Source: CAYRHJ01 sp964424105 (lineage in GTDB: Bacteria; Planctomycetota; Phycisphaerae; UBA1845). From it: a stretch of DNA of 64,000 nt. Shown piece after piece: positions 26,457-35,597 of this stretch (position 1 is its first letter; each line of letters begins with the position of its first letter). The translations under genes were made by a program, and so were the position numbers. Under the pieces are notes generated by a model. It had not been told where the DNA came from, ran no database searches, and was given only the letters and a program-made list of their open reading frames with translations. Where the stretch lies: the NCBI GenBank assembly GCA_964424105.1, contig CAYRHJ010000001.1, positions 118,766 to 182,765 of the forward strand, read 5' to 3'.

Positions 26457-27626
26457 ATGAACAAGAAGATGGACGACGTGAACGACCCTGAAACCGCGCA
26501 ATCGGCATCATCGACGCCGTCTGATGCGGCCGTTGCCACCGCCCATGTCTTCTCCCGCGCATTCCCCTGCGAATCTTGCGGCGCTGATCTAACCTTCAAC
26601 ATCGGAACACAATCACTCAAATGTCAACACTGCGGGCATGTCAAGAAAATCGATCTCGATCCCCAAGCCGTCGTGGCGGAACAGGACTTCCCAGCCATGA
26701 TGGCCATCTTGGCCGAGCAGCATGGCCAAGGTCGCGAAAAAATCGCCGACGTTCACGAAGTCACCTGCCGCTCGTGCGCCGCCACCGTTCGATTCACCGG
26801 CACGCTTACCAGCAGCGAATGCGCGTATTGCGGCGTCCCGTTACAACGGGCCGACGCCCATCAAGCCGAACAGCGAATCCCTGTCGATGGGTTGTTGCCG
26901 TTCACCCTTGACCGCCCCCAGGCACGTACAAACCTCACCGATTGGACCCGGTCCCGATGGTTCGCACCCAATGAATTCAAGCGCCGCGGCGTACAAGGGC
27001 GATTCAGCGGCGTCTACCTTCCCTATTGGACCTTCGACTCGCTTACGTTCAACCACTACGTCGGCGAGCGTGGCCAACACTACTGGGTCACCGTAGGTTC
27101 CGGAAAAAACCGTCGTAGCGTACGACAGACCATCTGGCATCCCGCGTCAGGCCAATTCCAACGCTTCTTCGACGACGTGCTGGTCGTTGCAGGCACCGGT
27201 CTTCCAACCAAGCGGCTGACGGCCCTTGAACCTTGGCCTTTGCACAAATGCATGCCCTACACGCCGGCAGCATTGGCCGGCTTGCTCGCCCGGACGTATG
27301 ACATCCAGCTTGATGCCGGTTTCACCGAGGCGCAGGCCCGCGTACGCATCGAATTGGAGGCGGACGTTCGACGTCGGATCGGTGGAGACGAGCAACGCAT
27401 TCACTCCCTCGACACCCGTTATGACGCCGTAACCTTCAAACATCTCCTCTTGCCCGTCTGGATGCTGGCCTACCGCTTTCATAAGAAGACCTATCAAGTC
27501 GTCGTCAACGCCACCACCGGCGAGGTGCAAGGCGATCGCCCCTATAGTTGGATCAAAATCACGCTGGCTGTCCTTGCCGCCCTTGCCGCCCTAGCCACCG
27601 CCTTCATCATCGCAAAAATGACATAG
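26457..27626 (+). CDS. TFIIB-type zinc-ribbon membrane protein (YdjG-like)
   Basis: A 389-residue protein with two zinc ribbons: C38/C41/C56/C59 and C104/C107/C122/C125. A beta-rich domain follows (about 140-345; blocks GVYLPYWTFDS and LLLPVWMLAYRF), then one C-terminal transmembrane helix (about 365-386). This is the architecture of the TFIIB zinc-ribbon proteins partnered with SPFH proteins, such as B. subtilis YdjG, and often misnamed as primosomal or helicase-like. The SPFH gene lies 2.1 kb upstream on the same strand, separated by two unrelated genes, so the usual pair is kept close but not adjacent. Confidence 0.78.
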   Translation: MNKKMDDVNDPETAQSASSTPSDAAVATAHVFSRAFPCESCGADLTFNIGTQSLKCQHCGHVKKIDLDPQAVVAEQDFPAMMAILAEQHGQGREKIADVHEVTCRSCAATVRFTGTLTSSECAYCGVPLQRADAHQAEQRIPVDGLLPFTLDRPQARTNLTDWTRSRWFAPNEFKRRGVQGRFSGVYLPYWTFDSLTFNHYVGERGQHYWVTVGSGKNRRSVRQTIWHPASGQFQRFFDDVLVVAGTGLPTKRLTALEPWPLHKCMPYTPAALAGLLARTYDIQLDAGFTEAQARVRIELEADVRRRIGGDEQRIHSLDTRYDAVTFKHLLLPVWMLAYRFHKKTYQVVVNATTGEVQGDRPYSWIKITLAVLAALAALATAFIIAKMT

Positions 27627-27699
27627 CATTCGCCGGCGGCGGACGCGACTTCTTGGATCGGTATTGATTCCGAACGAACTTCGCGATAAACGTGGCCAC

Positions 27700-28641
27700 A
27701 TGCAGGTCTGGGCCATCATCGTCGATTCCTTCCGCGAGGCCAAGGATCGCAAGATCTTTTGGATCATGATCGCGCTGAGCGGAATGGTCGCCGCCTGCAT
27801 GTTCTGCATTTCATTCAACCAGCAGGGGTTGGACGTGCTGTTCGGGACTTTCACGTTCGAGATTCCGAATTTTCCCACGGGTGGACCTGACGCGAAATCC
27901 TACATCGCCTCCATCATGGTCCACGCCATCGCCGACAGCACCATGGGTTGGATCGGGATTATCCTCACCCTCATTGCCACCGCCTCCACATTTCCAACGT
28001 TGATGGAACGCGGCTCCATCGACATCACCTTGGCCAAGCCCATCACTCGAACCAAGCTTTTCTTGGCCAAGTACGCCGCAGCCATGGTCTTCGTGCTCGT
28101 TCAAGCCGCCATATTCGTCGCGCTCACGTTCTTGGTGGCCGGCATCCGCTGGCAATTCTGGATGTGGACGTATTGGTGGTTCGTTCCGCTCTTCGTCCTC
28201 TTGTTCAGCTACATCTTCTGTTTCTGCGCCCTGTTTGCGATGATCACCCGTCGCACCGTGCCCGCTTTGCTTTTGACCTTGTTCGCTTGGATTCTGATCA
28301 TGACACCCCAGGCTCTGCGCACCATGCTTGAGACGGATACGTTCCCCAACGTCCCGCCACAATGGCGGCGTCTCGCTACTGGCGCCTATTGGATCGTGCC
28401 GAAGACCCAAGATGTTCCCATCATCGCCGCCAAACTGATGAACGCCGCACCGGCCACCGACGCCTTCGTCATGCCCATCGCGTCATCCGACGCGGAACGC
28501 CACTCCGTAACGAGTGCCCGTGACGCGGAACAGCGAATCACGGATGAATTGAGCATCGTCAAGTCTGTCGGTTCTTCATTGGCTTCCGAAGCCGCCGTCG
28601 TCGCGTTCGCACTCCTGATTTTTCGCCGTCGCGATTTCTGA
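27700..28641 (+). CDS. ABC-2 type transporter permease subunit
   Basis: A 313-residue membrane protein with about six transmembrane helices. MQVWAIIVDSFREAKDRKIFW at the start and the block LMERGSIDITLAKPITRTKLFLAKYAAAM are typical of ABC-2 permeases of the multicopper/gliding (NosY/GldF-like) type. A soluble loop (about 235-290) separates the last helices. No ATPase gene is present on either side in this window, so its partner is encoded elsewhere. The frame opens at TTG 27664; ATG 27700 gives the canonical start. Confidence 0.82.
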   Translation: MQVWAIIVDSFREAKDRKIFWIMIALSGMVAACMFCISFNQQGLDVLFGTFTFEIPNFPTGGPDAKSYIASIMVHAIADSTMGWIGIILTLIATASTFPTLMERGSIDITLAKPITRTKLFLAKYAAAMVFVLVQAAIFVALTFLVAGIRWQFWMWTYWWFVPLFVLLFSYIFCFCALFAMITRRTVPALLLTLFAWILIMTPQALRTMLETDTFPNVPPQWRRLATGAYWIVPKTQDVPIIAAKLMNAAPATDAFVMPIASSDAERHSVTSARDAEQRITDELSIVKSVGSSLASEAAVVAFALLIFRRRDF

Positions 28642-28929
28642 CCAGCGCCGTTGGTTCAGCTTGGCTCCTACCGAATCCGCTCCGGTGATCGCACCCCCAT
28701 CGCTAGCAAAGATCAGAACTTCTTCGAACGACATCCTTGTCTTGTGGGCCTGCATGCACGTCATTCGCAAGCCAGCCGTCCAAAAATGCGATTGGCCACA
28801 GTCGCTTTGATATCCGTTGTGTTTGTCCCTATGATGGACACATTGATCGGGAAGCACTCGCCTGAATCCCGCTCCGCGCGTACGGACGGAGTTGTTCGGC
28901 TGGCGTGGATTTATGGCGACTACAACATT

Positions 28930-29003
28930 CGGGGCGTGGCGCAGCCTGGTAGCGCGCCTGCTTTGGGAGCAGGAAGTCGCAGGTTCGAATCCTGTCGCCC
29001 CGA
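28930..29003 (+). tRNA. tRNA-Pro (anticodon TGG)
   Basis: A 74-nt cloverleaf with acceptor CGGGGCG/CGCCCCG and discriminator A, D arm around CAGCCTGG, anticodon stem CCTGC/GCAGG, loop TTTGGGA with TGG at 28964-28966, and T loop GGTTCGAATCC. No CCA is encoded. Confidence 0.97.
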
Positions 29004-29029
29004 TTTTGAGCGGCCAAGCCGCTCAAAAT
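29003..29029. terminator. Perfect 12-bp hairpin just after tRNA-Pro
   Basis: ATTTTGAGCGGC (29003-29014) pairs perfectly with GCCGCTCAAAAT (29018-29029) around a CAA loop, starting at the tRNA discriminator base. There is no T-run after the stem, so it is not a classical intrinsic terminator. It may stop transcription or protect the precursor's 3' end. Confidence 0.4.
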
Positions 29030-29167
29030 CGAGAGCAGGAGAGAGGAGAAAGGAAAAAGTTGACCAGGCAAGACCCGCTCTCGTAACGAGTGGGCGCCCC
29101 TGGGGCGGATGTGCCCTCTCCTGCGGTCTCCTTTCTACTTTCTCCTGTCGTCCGGTATCATCCGGCC

Positions 29168-29239
29168 ATGCCCTTCGCCTTCGAGAAGCTGATCGTCTAT
29201 CAGCAAGCCGTCACCATCGCCGCGCTCACCGACAAATCC
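29168..29239 (+). pseudogene. Remnant of a four-helix-bundle (rRNA IVS-type) protein gene
   Basis: ATG 29168 opens MPFAFEKLIVYQQAVTIAAL, the typical N-terminus of the four-helix-bundle family first found in 23S rRNA intervening sequences (about 120 residues when whole). After about 23 codons the frame runs into a family A palindrome, whose translation is SVIPAKAGIQ, and family similarity ends. It looks truncated by the repeat. Confidence 0.6.
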
Positions 29240-29266
29240 GTCATTCCGGCGAAAGCCGGAATCCAG
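29240..29266 (+). repeat. REP-like palindrome, family A
   Basis: GTCATTCCGGCGAAAGCCGG followed by AATCCAG. It breaks the four-helix-bundle remnant. Confidence 0.8.
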
Positions 29267-29279
29267 AAAAGTTTGCACC

Positions 29280-29369
29280 ATGAAACAGCCGTGCGTGTAC
29301 ATCCTGGCCGGCGGTTGCAACCGCACGCTGTGCGTCGGCGTGACTTGTTCCAAGTTCTGTTGTGAATTC
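29280..29369 (+). pseudogene. Remnant of a GIY-YIG endonuclease gene
   Basis: ATG 29280 opens MKQPCVYILAGG, followed by TLCVGVTCSK, matching the N-terminus of small GIY-YIG nucleases (normally near MKQP-VYILAS...LYIGVTSDL). Only the GIY-like VYI and a decayed VGV in place of YIG remain. The frame then enters an inverted family A palindrome at 29370. A whole protein would be about 95 residues; the rest is missing, and extra cysteines suggest decay. Confidence 0.6.
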
Positions 29370-29396
29370 CTGGATTCCGGCCTGCGCCGGAATGAC
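29370..29396 (-). repeat. REP-like palindrome, family A, inverted
   Basis: CTGGATTCCGGCCTGCGCCG followed by GAATGAC, in reverse orientation to the copy at 29240. Together they bracket the GIY-YIG remnant. Confidence 0.8.
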
Positions 29397-29414
29397 GGGC
29401 GGCGTCAGTTGACC

Positions 29415-29504
29415 GACGCCGTCACGTTGACCGGCGCCGGAATGACAGACGCCGTCACGTTGACCGGCGCCGGAATGACAGACGCCGTCAGTTGACCGGC
29501 GCCG
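29415..29504. repeat. 33-bp tandem repeat, about 2.7 copies
   Basis: Unit beginning GACGCCGTCACGTTGACCGG occurs at 29415-29447 and 29448-29480, with a partial third copy from 29481 lacking one base. Each unit carries a half palindrome GCGCCGGAATGAC derived from family A. No coding role is likely. Confidence 0.8.
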
Positions 29505-29556
29505 CCTGCTCGCTGAACAATGACTTCCCGCAAAAAATTCCTTGCGCAATCAGGCG

Positions 29557-30075
29557 CTACCCTCGTTCCGGGAATACGTTTTCCGGCACCTTGAGATACT
29601 TGGGCTGTCCGTGGATAATCGTGCCGTCGTGTCTATGAAACGAGACGATAATCATGATCTCGTGGCCACGGACCTCGGCATTTTCCCAGTTCAGCCTGAA
29701 TCCATATCCCCACCCATATCGCTTCCGTTGTCGTCCGCGAAAGGTCTGGGCCTGTTGCGTATCGAATGACCATTTCTTGACGGGCGTGCGGGTTTGCTCT
29801 CCCGAATCGGATTTGTCGATGCGGAACATTTCGATCTGCATGATACCGTCGCCGAACACGCCCAGCTCACTATCCCGCGCGGTTAGAAAAACACTGAACT
29901 TGATGCCCTGGGGCAAATGGGTCGGCGGGCTGTCGAAATTGAGCCACAGGTGCTGCGTATTGTAAAAGGTGCTGACGCGATTGATGTCCCGCCGACCCTG
30001 TGGAGCCAATGTTTGGCAGCCCGAACCGTTGATCATGACGGCGATTCCAATCAACGCTGCAAATTTCTTGGCCAT
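29557..30075 (-). CDS. Lipoprotein at the end of the secretion locus (possible pilotin)
   Basis: A 172-residue lipoprotein. The signal peptide MAKKFAALIGIAVMINGSGC ends in the lipobox cysteine C20. The mature part is beta-rich with aromatic blocks (RYGWGYGFRLNW, IMIIVSFHRHDG) and matches no family that I recognise. It is the last gene of the minus-strand run, 175 nt after the secretin gene. Secretins often need a lipoprotein pilotin for outer-membrane assembly, so this is a candidate by position only. It could also be an unrelated outer-membrane lipoprotein. Confidence 0.7.
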   Translation of the reverse strand: MAKKFAALIGIAVMINGSGCQTLAPQGRRDINRVSTFYNTQHLWLNFDSPPTHLPQGIKFSVFLTARDSELGVFGDGIMQIEMFRIDKSDSGEQTRTPVKKWSFDTQQAQTFRGRQRKRYGWGYGFRLNWENAEVRGHEIMIIVSFHRHDGTIIHGQPKYLKVPENVFPERG

Positions 30076-30250
30076 CGGTGGTTGTCCTGATTAGAAAACA
30101 CAAGCATCAAATGGTTGTACCACCAATGCCGGTCGCGGGTGACAGTTCGGATCGGAAATATCGCGGATTTCATCGGAACAATTGGAGATCACGCCATGCC
30201 ATTCGAAGGCTTTCAGGATCGATGGATCTTCAAGTCATTCCGCCAAGACA

Positions 30251-33200
30251 TTAGGGTTGATTTCGAACCAGTCGTGGGCCGTAGGTCGGTCGATTCGCAT
30301 TTTGCGACAGTGTTTGAGTATCACCGATGGAAACGGTCGGACGCGGTGGCCCATAACGTTTGGGAACCGGTCCATAGATCGTCTTTTCAGTTTCGGGAGA
30401 CTCGATAGCGGTCGGCGCGGGCGTGCCTTCTCGCAACGGACCCAACAGATCGTCCTCCGGTCGAATGCGTAAGCCCTGCATCAGCGGATGTCGGCGGAGT
30501 CGTTCGGGGAATCGGCCCGTGCGGTCGCGCTCTTGTTCGGACATCCAGCGGAGTTCCTGTTCGTTTCGCAACACATTGACCGTTAGAACGATCAACAGCT
30601 CGGTCTTGGTCGCGTTCTTGGTCGTCGTTTTGAATAGCTCGCCCAGAACGGGAATATCCCCAAGCCAGGGGACCTTGATCTCCGAATTCTGAATGTTCTC
30701 GGTGATCAAGCCGCCGAGAATCACGGTCTCTCCGTCCTTCACCGTGACCGTTGTTTCAGCCGATCGTTCAGAAAACACGGCTGCGTTCAGCCCCTCCGCC
30801 ACCTGCAATGACTGATTGCTGATTTGGGAAATCTCCGGGCTGATTTCCAAATTGACGTAGCCATCAGGGTTAATATGGGGGATGACGTCCAGGATGATAC
30901 CGACTTCCTCGTATTGGATCGTGGTGGAGCTTTGACCGCCTGCGCTCGTTTGACCGGATACGATGGGGACTCGGTCGCCAATGGTGATACTACCTTCAGC
31001 GTTGTTCTGCACCAGAAGCGTTGGCCTCGAAAGGACTTCCAGTTGCCCCTGCGATTGCAACGCCCGGAAAAGGAAACTGAAATCTTCACCGGAGACGGTC
31101 AGCGTCAAGCCGCCGAATCCGACGCCGGCAGCACCGATATCCGTTCCCGTGATAACGTCAAACTGATCACCGAGGATGACGCCGTTCGGTCCCACGGTGG
31201 CCCGTTCGCTGAAATTCAGATCTTGGGCGGCGAATTCTACTCCCAACTCGAATTGGTCGTCGATGGACACCTCCGCGATCAGCACGGAAATCATCACCTG
31301 CGGCTCGGGCTTGTCAATCTGATGCACCAAGTCCATGTAACGCTGATAATTGCGCTGGCTGGCGCCCAACAGAATGGAATTGCTGTCCTCGTCGCTGACC
31401 ACGGTGACCTGTTTGTCCGCCCGCCGGCGGATCGAAACTTCGTCGTCAAGTTCACTCAGCAGTTGATTCTCGGCTTCAGTGAAGGCGGTAAGGGCCGCCG
31501 CGATGGCGGGGGCGGGAATCGTCCGGGGGTTGTAAACGTCAACGACTCGCTCCTCGATGTCCAGCGCGTCCAACTCGGTCACGAGTTTCGCCACCATGAC
31601 CAAATCGATGGCATTGCCGGCAGCGATCACCGTGTTCGTTCGGCGATCCGCAGTGAATCGCAACTTCGTTCGCGCCGTTCCGCCTTCACCGCTCGGAGCA
31701 GCGGCAGCCGCGCCGCCTTCACCCCCACCGAAGACCAGTTGACTTTCCAAATCACCCTCGCCGCTGCTATCGGTCCCGAAAATGTCTTCCAGCTTGGTAA
31801 CGATTTCGTCCGCGTCCGCATTGATCAACGGGAACAAACGAATCTCCGCCGTCACGGGCTTGACCCGATCGAAATCGACGATCATCGCCTCCAAGAGGTC
31901 CATGCTCTCCGCCGGGGCCAAGACCATCAACGAGTTCGTCCGCGGATCAGCCGTGATGGTAATGTCCTGCCGCAGAAGCTTTCGAATAATTTCAGTACCG
32001 TCTTGCAGCGTCTGCCTGAACGACAGTATCACCGCGTTCTCTTCATTGCTCTCGCCGCCCGTCAATGTCTCCGTCAGGATGTCGGCGAAGTCCTCCGCCA
32101 AGGCTTGTTTGAGCCGCACGACTTTGACCATCATTTCCATCGCGGGTCGAGTGGTGTCGAGCTTTTCGACGATGGTGGCGATGTTCTCCATTTCAGACGC
32201 CGACGCCCAGACGACAATGGAGTTGCTTCGCTCGTCGGCTTGAACGGCGATGGCGTCCGCCCGACCCGATGCCCCCTCAGCCTGCTGCTGGAATAACTGA
32301 TCGAGTGTTTCCGCCACGGTGGTGGCCTTGGCTCTTTCCAGCGGGAAAATCTGGAACTGCTTAGCAATGTTGGACGGTTGATCCAACAGCTTCAATAGGC
32401 CGCTGATAAGCAGGTGATCATCACGGGAAGCGCTGGTAATCAGCGTGTTGGTCGGTTCGTCGGCCACGATGTTGATGGCGATGCCGATGTCTTCCTCACG
32501 TTCAGATCGCTTCTCGAACAAGGCCTGCATCTTTCCAGCCAGCTTTGCCGCCGAACTGTGTTTCAAGGCGTAGACCTCGAATACCGCCGAGGGTGGCCCA
32601 GCCGGTCGATCAAGTTGGGCGACGAGATCCTCACAGCGCCTCAGCGAATCACGGGCACCGGAAATAATCAGCGTGTTGCTTCGCGCGTCCGGAATGATCG
32701 TGGGAACGCGGAAAAGGTCCGGTTCGGGCGCGTCTGACTTTCGACCCTCGAACAGCTTCTCCAGCATGTCCGCCAGGCGGACGGCATCGGCATGCTGAAG
32801 CACGAACATCTTCGTATCGTCCTGAAACAGCGCAGCCATGTCGCCGTCCATCTTCTCAATCAGTCGTTCAATGATCGATAGGTTTTGACGCGAGGCGCTG
32901 GCGATAATGCTGTTGGAACGCGCGTCGGCCACGAGCGCGATCTTCTGACGCTCCTCCGCCACGGGGTTGTCCAAACCCATGGACGGATGATAAAGCCCCT
33001 TCTCAAACAGTTCGTTGATCTTATCAGCCACGTCGCCGGCTTCGGAATTTTGCAACGGGTAAAAGCGAACGACTCCCTCGACGATGGGCTCGATGTCGAT
33101 GGCTTCGATGATCTTGACCATCTCGTCGAAATTTTCCTTGCTCGACGCAATCAACATCGTATTGGTGGCTCCGTCCGCAGCCACCGCCACCCGATCCGAC

Positions 33201-35359
33201 GGGTTCTCCTCTTCCCCGGACGACAACCGCTGCTTGGCCCGCTCCTCAAACAACGACTTCAACATGTCGGACACCCCCGACGCGTCATTGTTCTTCATCG
33301 TGATCAGGCGGATTTCGGCGATGGGCGAAAGCGGCTGGGCTTCCAATTGATCCACCAAGCGCTGAATCGCATCGAAATCTTCAGGGCTGGAAGCGATCAC
33401 CAGGGCGTTGCTGCGCTGGTCAGCCACCAGGATGGGCAAATCCTCCGTCGATCCTTCCGGTTTGAGCTTGCTCTTTCGTTGCCACAGTTCATCAATCTTG
33501 CTGGCCAAGTCCGACGCGTTGGTGCGCTGACAGTTGATGATGCGGATGTCGTCGATGATTCGGTCGGACGCGGTATTGAGTTCCGTGACGATCTTGACGA
33601 TCTCGTCGTAGTTCTCCTCGGACGCGGAGATGATCAGCGCGTTGCTGCGCACGTCGACGGCCAGAAACACCTCCTCGCGAGCCTGGGCTAGCTTGCCCAT
33701 TTCCGTCTGTTCGAACAGCTCTTTCCGCTTGGCGAACAGCTCCGTGATGATGTCGCCCACGCGGGTCGCGTCCAGACGGTCACCCAAAAACAGTAGCTGC
33801 AACGGAAACTTGACCGAACTGACCGGCACGTCCAATTCGTTGACCACCAATTCCGCCACCAGCAATTGCTCCGCGCGACCGGATACGAACAGAATGTTGG
33901 CCCGCTTGTCGATGGCCAAACCCACGTTGTACACCAACGCCGTACCCAACGTGCCGTCAGGGACAGCCTCCGTCTTGGTGCCGCCCGGGGCCCGCTCCGC
34001 CAGCTTCTTGCCGTCCGTGAACATCGATTCCAGTATGTCTCGCACCGACTCGGCGTCCGCGAAACGCAACGGAAAAATGCGCATTTTCATCTCGTGCCCG
34101 CGCGGGAAGCCGTCCAACAATTCGATGATCTGACCCAGCGGATCGATGTTCTCTTCGATGGTGGCGATGATCAGAGAGTTCGTGCCCTTGTCGGCAATGA
34201 TGCGCAACGGGCGGTCCAATGCCAACGGCGGTAATTCCGACGTCGTACCGTCCGCCTCGCGCTTGATGATGCTCAGTCGGCGAATAGCCTCCTTAAGGTT
34301 GTCCTGACCCTCGCTGCTGGTCAACAACTCCTCCAGAACATCGGCGAGGTCCTGCGCCGTCGTATTGATCAGCGGAAACATCGCCAGCTTGATGTGCCCA
34401 TGTCCCACCACCGGCTCGACGTCAATCTGGTCGATCAACATCTGAATCTGCGCCCGCAGCGATTCCGGACCAAACACCATGACGCTGTTGTCAGCGGGGT
34501 TGATCTCAATGGTGATTTCTTCGCCACCCTGCTGTTTCTGCTTCAACTTGCTGACGATGTTCGTCAGTTGTTCAGCCACGTCAGACGCTTTGGCGTTCTT
34601 GATGAAAAACTTCATGGGTACAAAGTCGGGGATGGGCTCCTCGATTTGATCGATGGCGTCGGCGATCTCAAGGAGTCGATCGATCCGGGCGGGCGGAGCC
34701 GTGATCAAGATGACGCTGGCTCCGACGGCGATGATGCTGATCCGTTCGTCGGGAATGTTTTCCGTCCAGGGCCACAGTTCCTGAACCACACTCTGTAACT
34801 TGTCCGCCACCTCTTGGGCGTCGGCGCTCTTCAGATGATGCAAGATCGTTTCCTTGTCTGCCGGTTCGCGATCCAACATCTGCACAAATGATTCAAGGAT
34901 GTCCAGGTCCGATTCGTTTCCGATGATCACGATCTCGCCCGTACTCAGCATCTCCACAGATACATCGTTCCCGCTCAATTTTAACTGAAGCGCCTGTTCC
35001 GCACCTGCACCGGGCAAATCTTGCCCAGCCACTTGATTAGCAGGCCGCCGCGGTCCGCCCTCGCGCTGCGCTTGAACGCGCTCCAGCAATTGCCGAATCG
35101 CTTCAGCCTCCGCTTCCTGCTGGGCCTCCGCTTCCTCTTGGGCTTGTGCTGCCTCCTGGGCCTTTGCTTCTTCTTGCTCAGCCTCCGTATCACCGGCAGG
35201 GGTGGCCGACTCCGTCGCGGCTTGATCCTCTTCTTGCGACTGGTCTTGATTACCCGGTTTTTCCTGCGCTTGGACAAGGTGGCCCAGCCAGGCGAATGAC
35301 AAAACCGCCAGCATGATCGTTACCAGTCCATACTTCATTTCACTGGTCCTTAATGGCAT
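30251..35359 (-). CDS. gspD: Giant type II/IV secretin (GspD/PilQ) with about 14 N-type modules
   Basis: A 1702-residue outer-membrane secretin, against about 650-750 in classical systems. A signal peptide (about 1-32) precedes an acidic Glu/Ala/Gln-rich stretch (about 33-90). I count about 14 repeated N1-type modules of 70-95 residues, each with a first half like FPLxxADAxxVADxLxxLF and a second half like VADxRSNSLIIxAxxxxxxxIxxLIxxLD. The secretin core spans about 1352-1600 (VLIAEVSIDD, RPTLLVQNN, VPIVSGQTSAGG, KDGETVILGGLI, VPWLGDIPVLGELF). A Pro/Arg-rich tail follows. I choose ATG 35359, which has GGAGG 5 nt upstream. It would form the outer-membrane gate, with a very long periplasmic neck. 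Confidence 0.9.
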   Translation of the reverse strand: MPLRTSEMKYGLVTIMLAVLSFAWLGHLVQAQEKPGNQDQSQEEDQAATESATPAGDTEAEQEEAKAQEAAQAQEEAEAQQEAEAEAIRQLLERVQAQREGGPRRPANQVAGQDLPGAGAEQALQLKLSGNDVSVEMLSTGEIVIIGNESDLDILESFVQMLDREPADKETILHHLKSADAQEVADKLQSVVQELWPWTENIPDERISIIAVGASVILITAPPARIDRLLEIADAIDQIEEPIPDFVPMKFFIKNAKASDVAEQLTNIVSKLKQKQQGGEEITIEINPADNSVMVFGPESLRAQIQMLIDQIDVEPVVGHGHIKLAMFPLINTTAQDLADVLEELLTSSEGQDNLKEAIRRLSIIKREADGTTSELPPLALDRPLRIIADKGTNSLIIATIEENIDPLGQIIELLDGFPRGHEMKMRIFPLRFADAESVRDILESMFTDGKKLAERAPGGTKTEAVPDGTLGTALVYNVGLAIDKRANILFVSGRAEQLLVAELVVNELDVPVSSVKFPLQLLFLGDRLDATRVGDIITELFAKRKELFEQTEMGKLAQAREEVFLAVDVRSNALIISASEENYDEIVKIVTELNTASDRIIDDIRIINCQRTNASDLASKIDELWQRKSKLKPEGSTEDLPILVADQRSNALVIASSPEDFDAIQRLVDQLEAQPLSPIAEIRLITMKNNDASGVSDMLKSLFEERAKQRLSSGEEENPSDRVAVAADGATNTMLIASSKENFDEMVKIIEAIDIEPIVEGVVRFYPLQNSEAGDVADKINELFEKGLYHPSMGLDNPVAEERQKIALVADARSNSIIASASRQNLSIIERLIEKMDGDMAALFQDDTKMFVLQHADAVRLADMLEKLFEGRKSDAPEPDLFRVPTIIPDARSNTLIISGARDSLRRCEDLVAQLDRPAGPPSAVFEVYALKHSSAAKLAGKMQALFEKRSEREEDIGIAINIVADEPTNTLITSASRDDHLLISGLLKLLDQPSNIAKQFQIFPLERAKATTVAETLDQLFQQQAEGASGRADAIAVQADERSNSIVVWASASEMENIATIVEKLDTTRPAMEMMVKVVRLKQALAEDFADILTETLTGGESNEENAVILSFRQTLQDGTEIIRKLLRQDITITADPRTNSLMVLAPAESMDLLEAMIVDFDRVKPVTAEIRLFPLINADADEIVTKLEDIFGTDSSGEGDLESQLVFGGGEGGAAAAAPSGEGGTARTKLRFTADRRTNTVIAAGNAIDLVMVAKLVTELDALDIEERVVDVYNPRTIPAPAIAAALTAFTEAENQLLSELDDEVSIRRRADKQVTVVSDEDSNSILLGASQRNYQRYMDLVHQIDKPEPQVMISVLIAEVSIDDQFELGVEFAAQDLNFSERATVGPNGVILGDQFDVITGTDIGAAGVGFGGLTLTVSGEDFSFLFRALQSQGQLEVLSRPTLLVQNNAEGSITIGDRVPIVSGQTSAGGQSSTTIQYEEVGIILDVIPHINPDGYVNLEISPEISQISNQSLQVAEGLNAAVFSERSAETTVTVKDGETVILGGLITENIQNSEIKVPWLGDIPVLGELFKTTTKNATKTELLIVLTVNVLRNEQELRWMSEQERDRTGRFPERLRRHPLMQGLRIRPEDDLLGPLREGTPAPTAIESPETEKTIYGPVPKRYGPPRPTVSIGDTQTLSQNANRPTYGPRLVRNQP

Positions 35360-35597
35360 TGGTGCCTCCAAATACACGAGTCGAAATTCATCAACCCGCG
35401 TCGAGCTTGCTTCCCCATGAATCGGCTTCAATTCCCTCGTCGGATCACTCTCAGCCTGATCATGTCCGACCGCGCCTTTTAGCCCTTTACAACAGGCTGA
35501 TGCAGGGGCGCCTCAACCGAGCGCCCCTCCTACTATTGTCGGCTCACGCCCCTCATCGCCTTCAAAGCACGCCCAGCGTCGTCGTCTTCACCCGCCG

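Noticed and set aside
26457..27626. Reading the zinc-ribbon membrane protein as a PriA/primosomal helicase
   Set aside because: No Walker motifs or helicase domains exist; only the zinc ribbons recall PriA.
29120..29365. A real 91-codon gene at 29090-29365
   Set aside because: Its similarity to the four-helix-bundle family is only in the first 23 codons; the rest translates a palindromic repeat.
30824..32296. Long plus-strand open frame (490 codons) opposite gspD
   Set aside because: It is antisense to the secretin modules, has no family motif and a His/Arg/Asp-rich composition typical of a shadow frame in GC-rich DNA.
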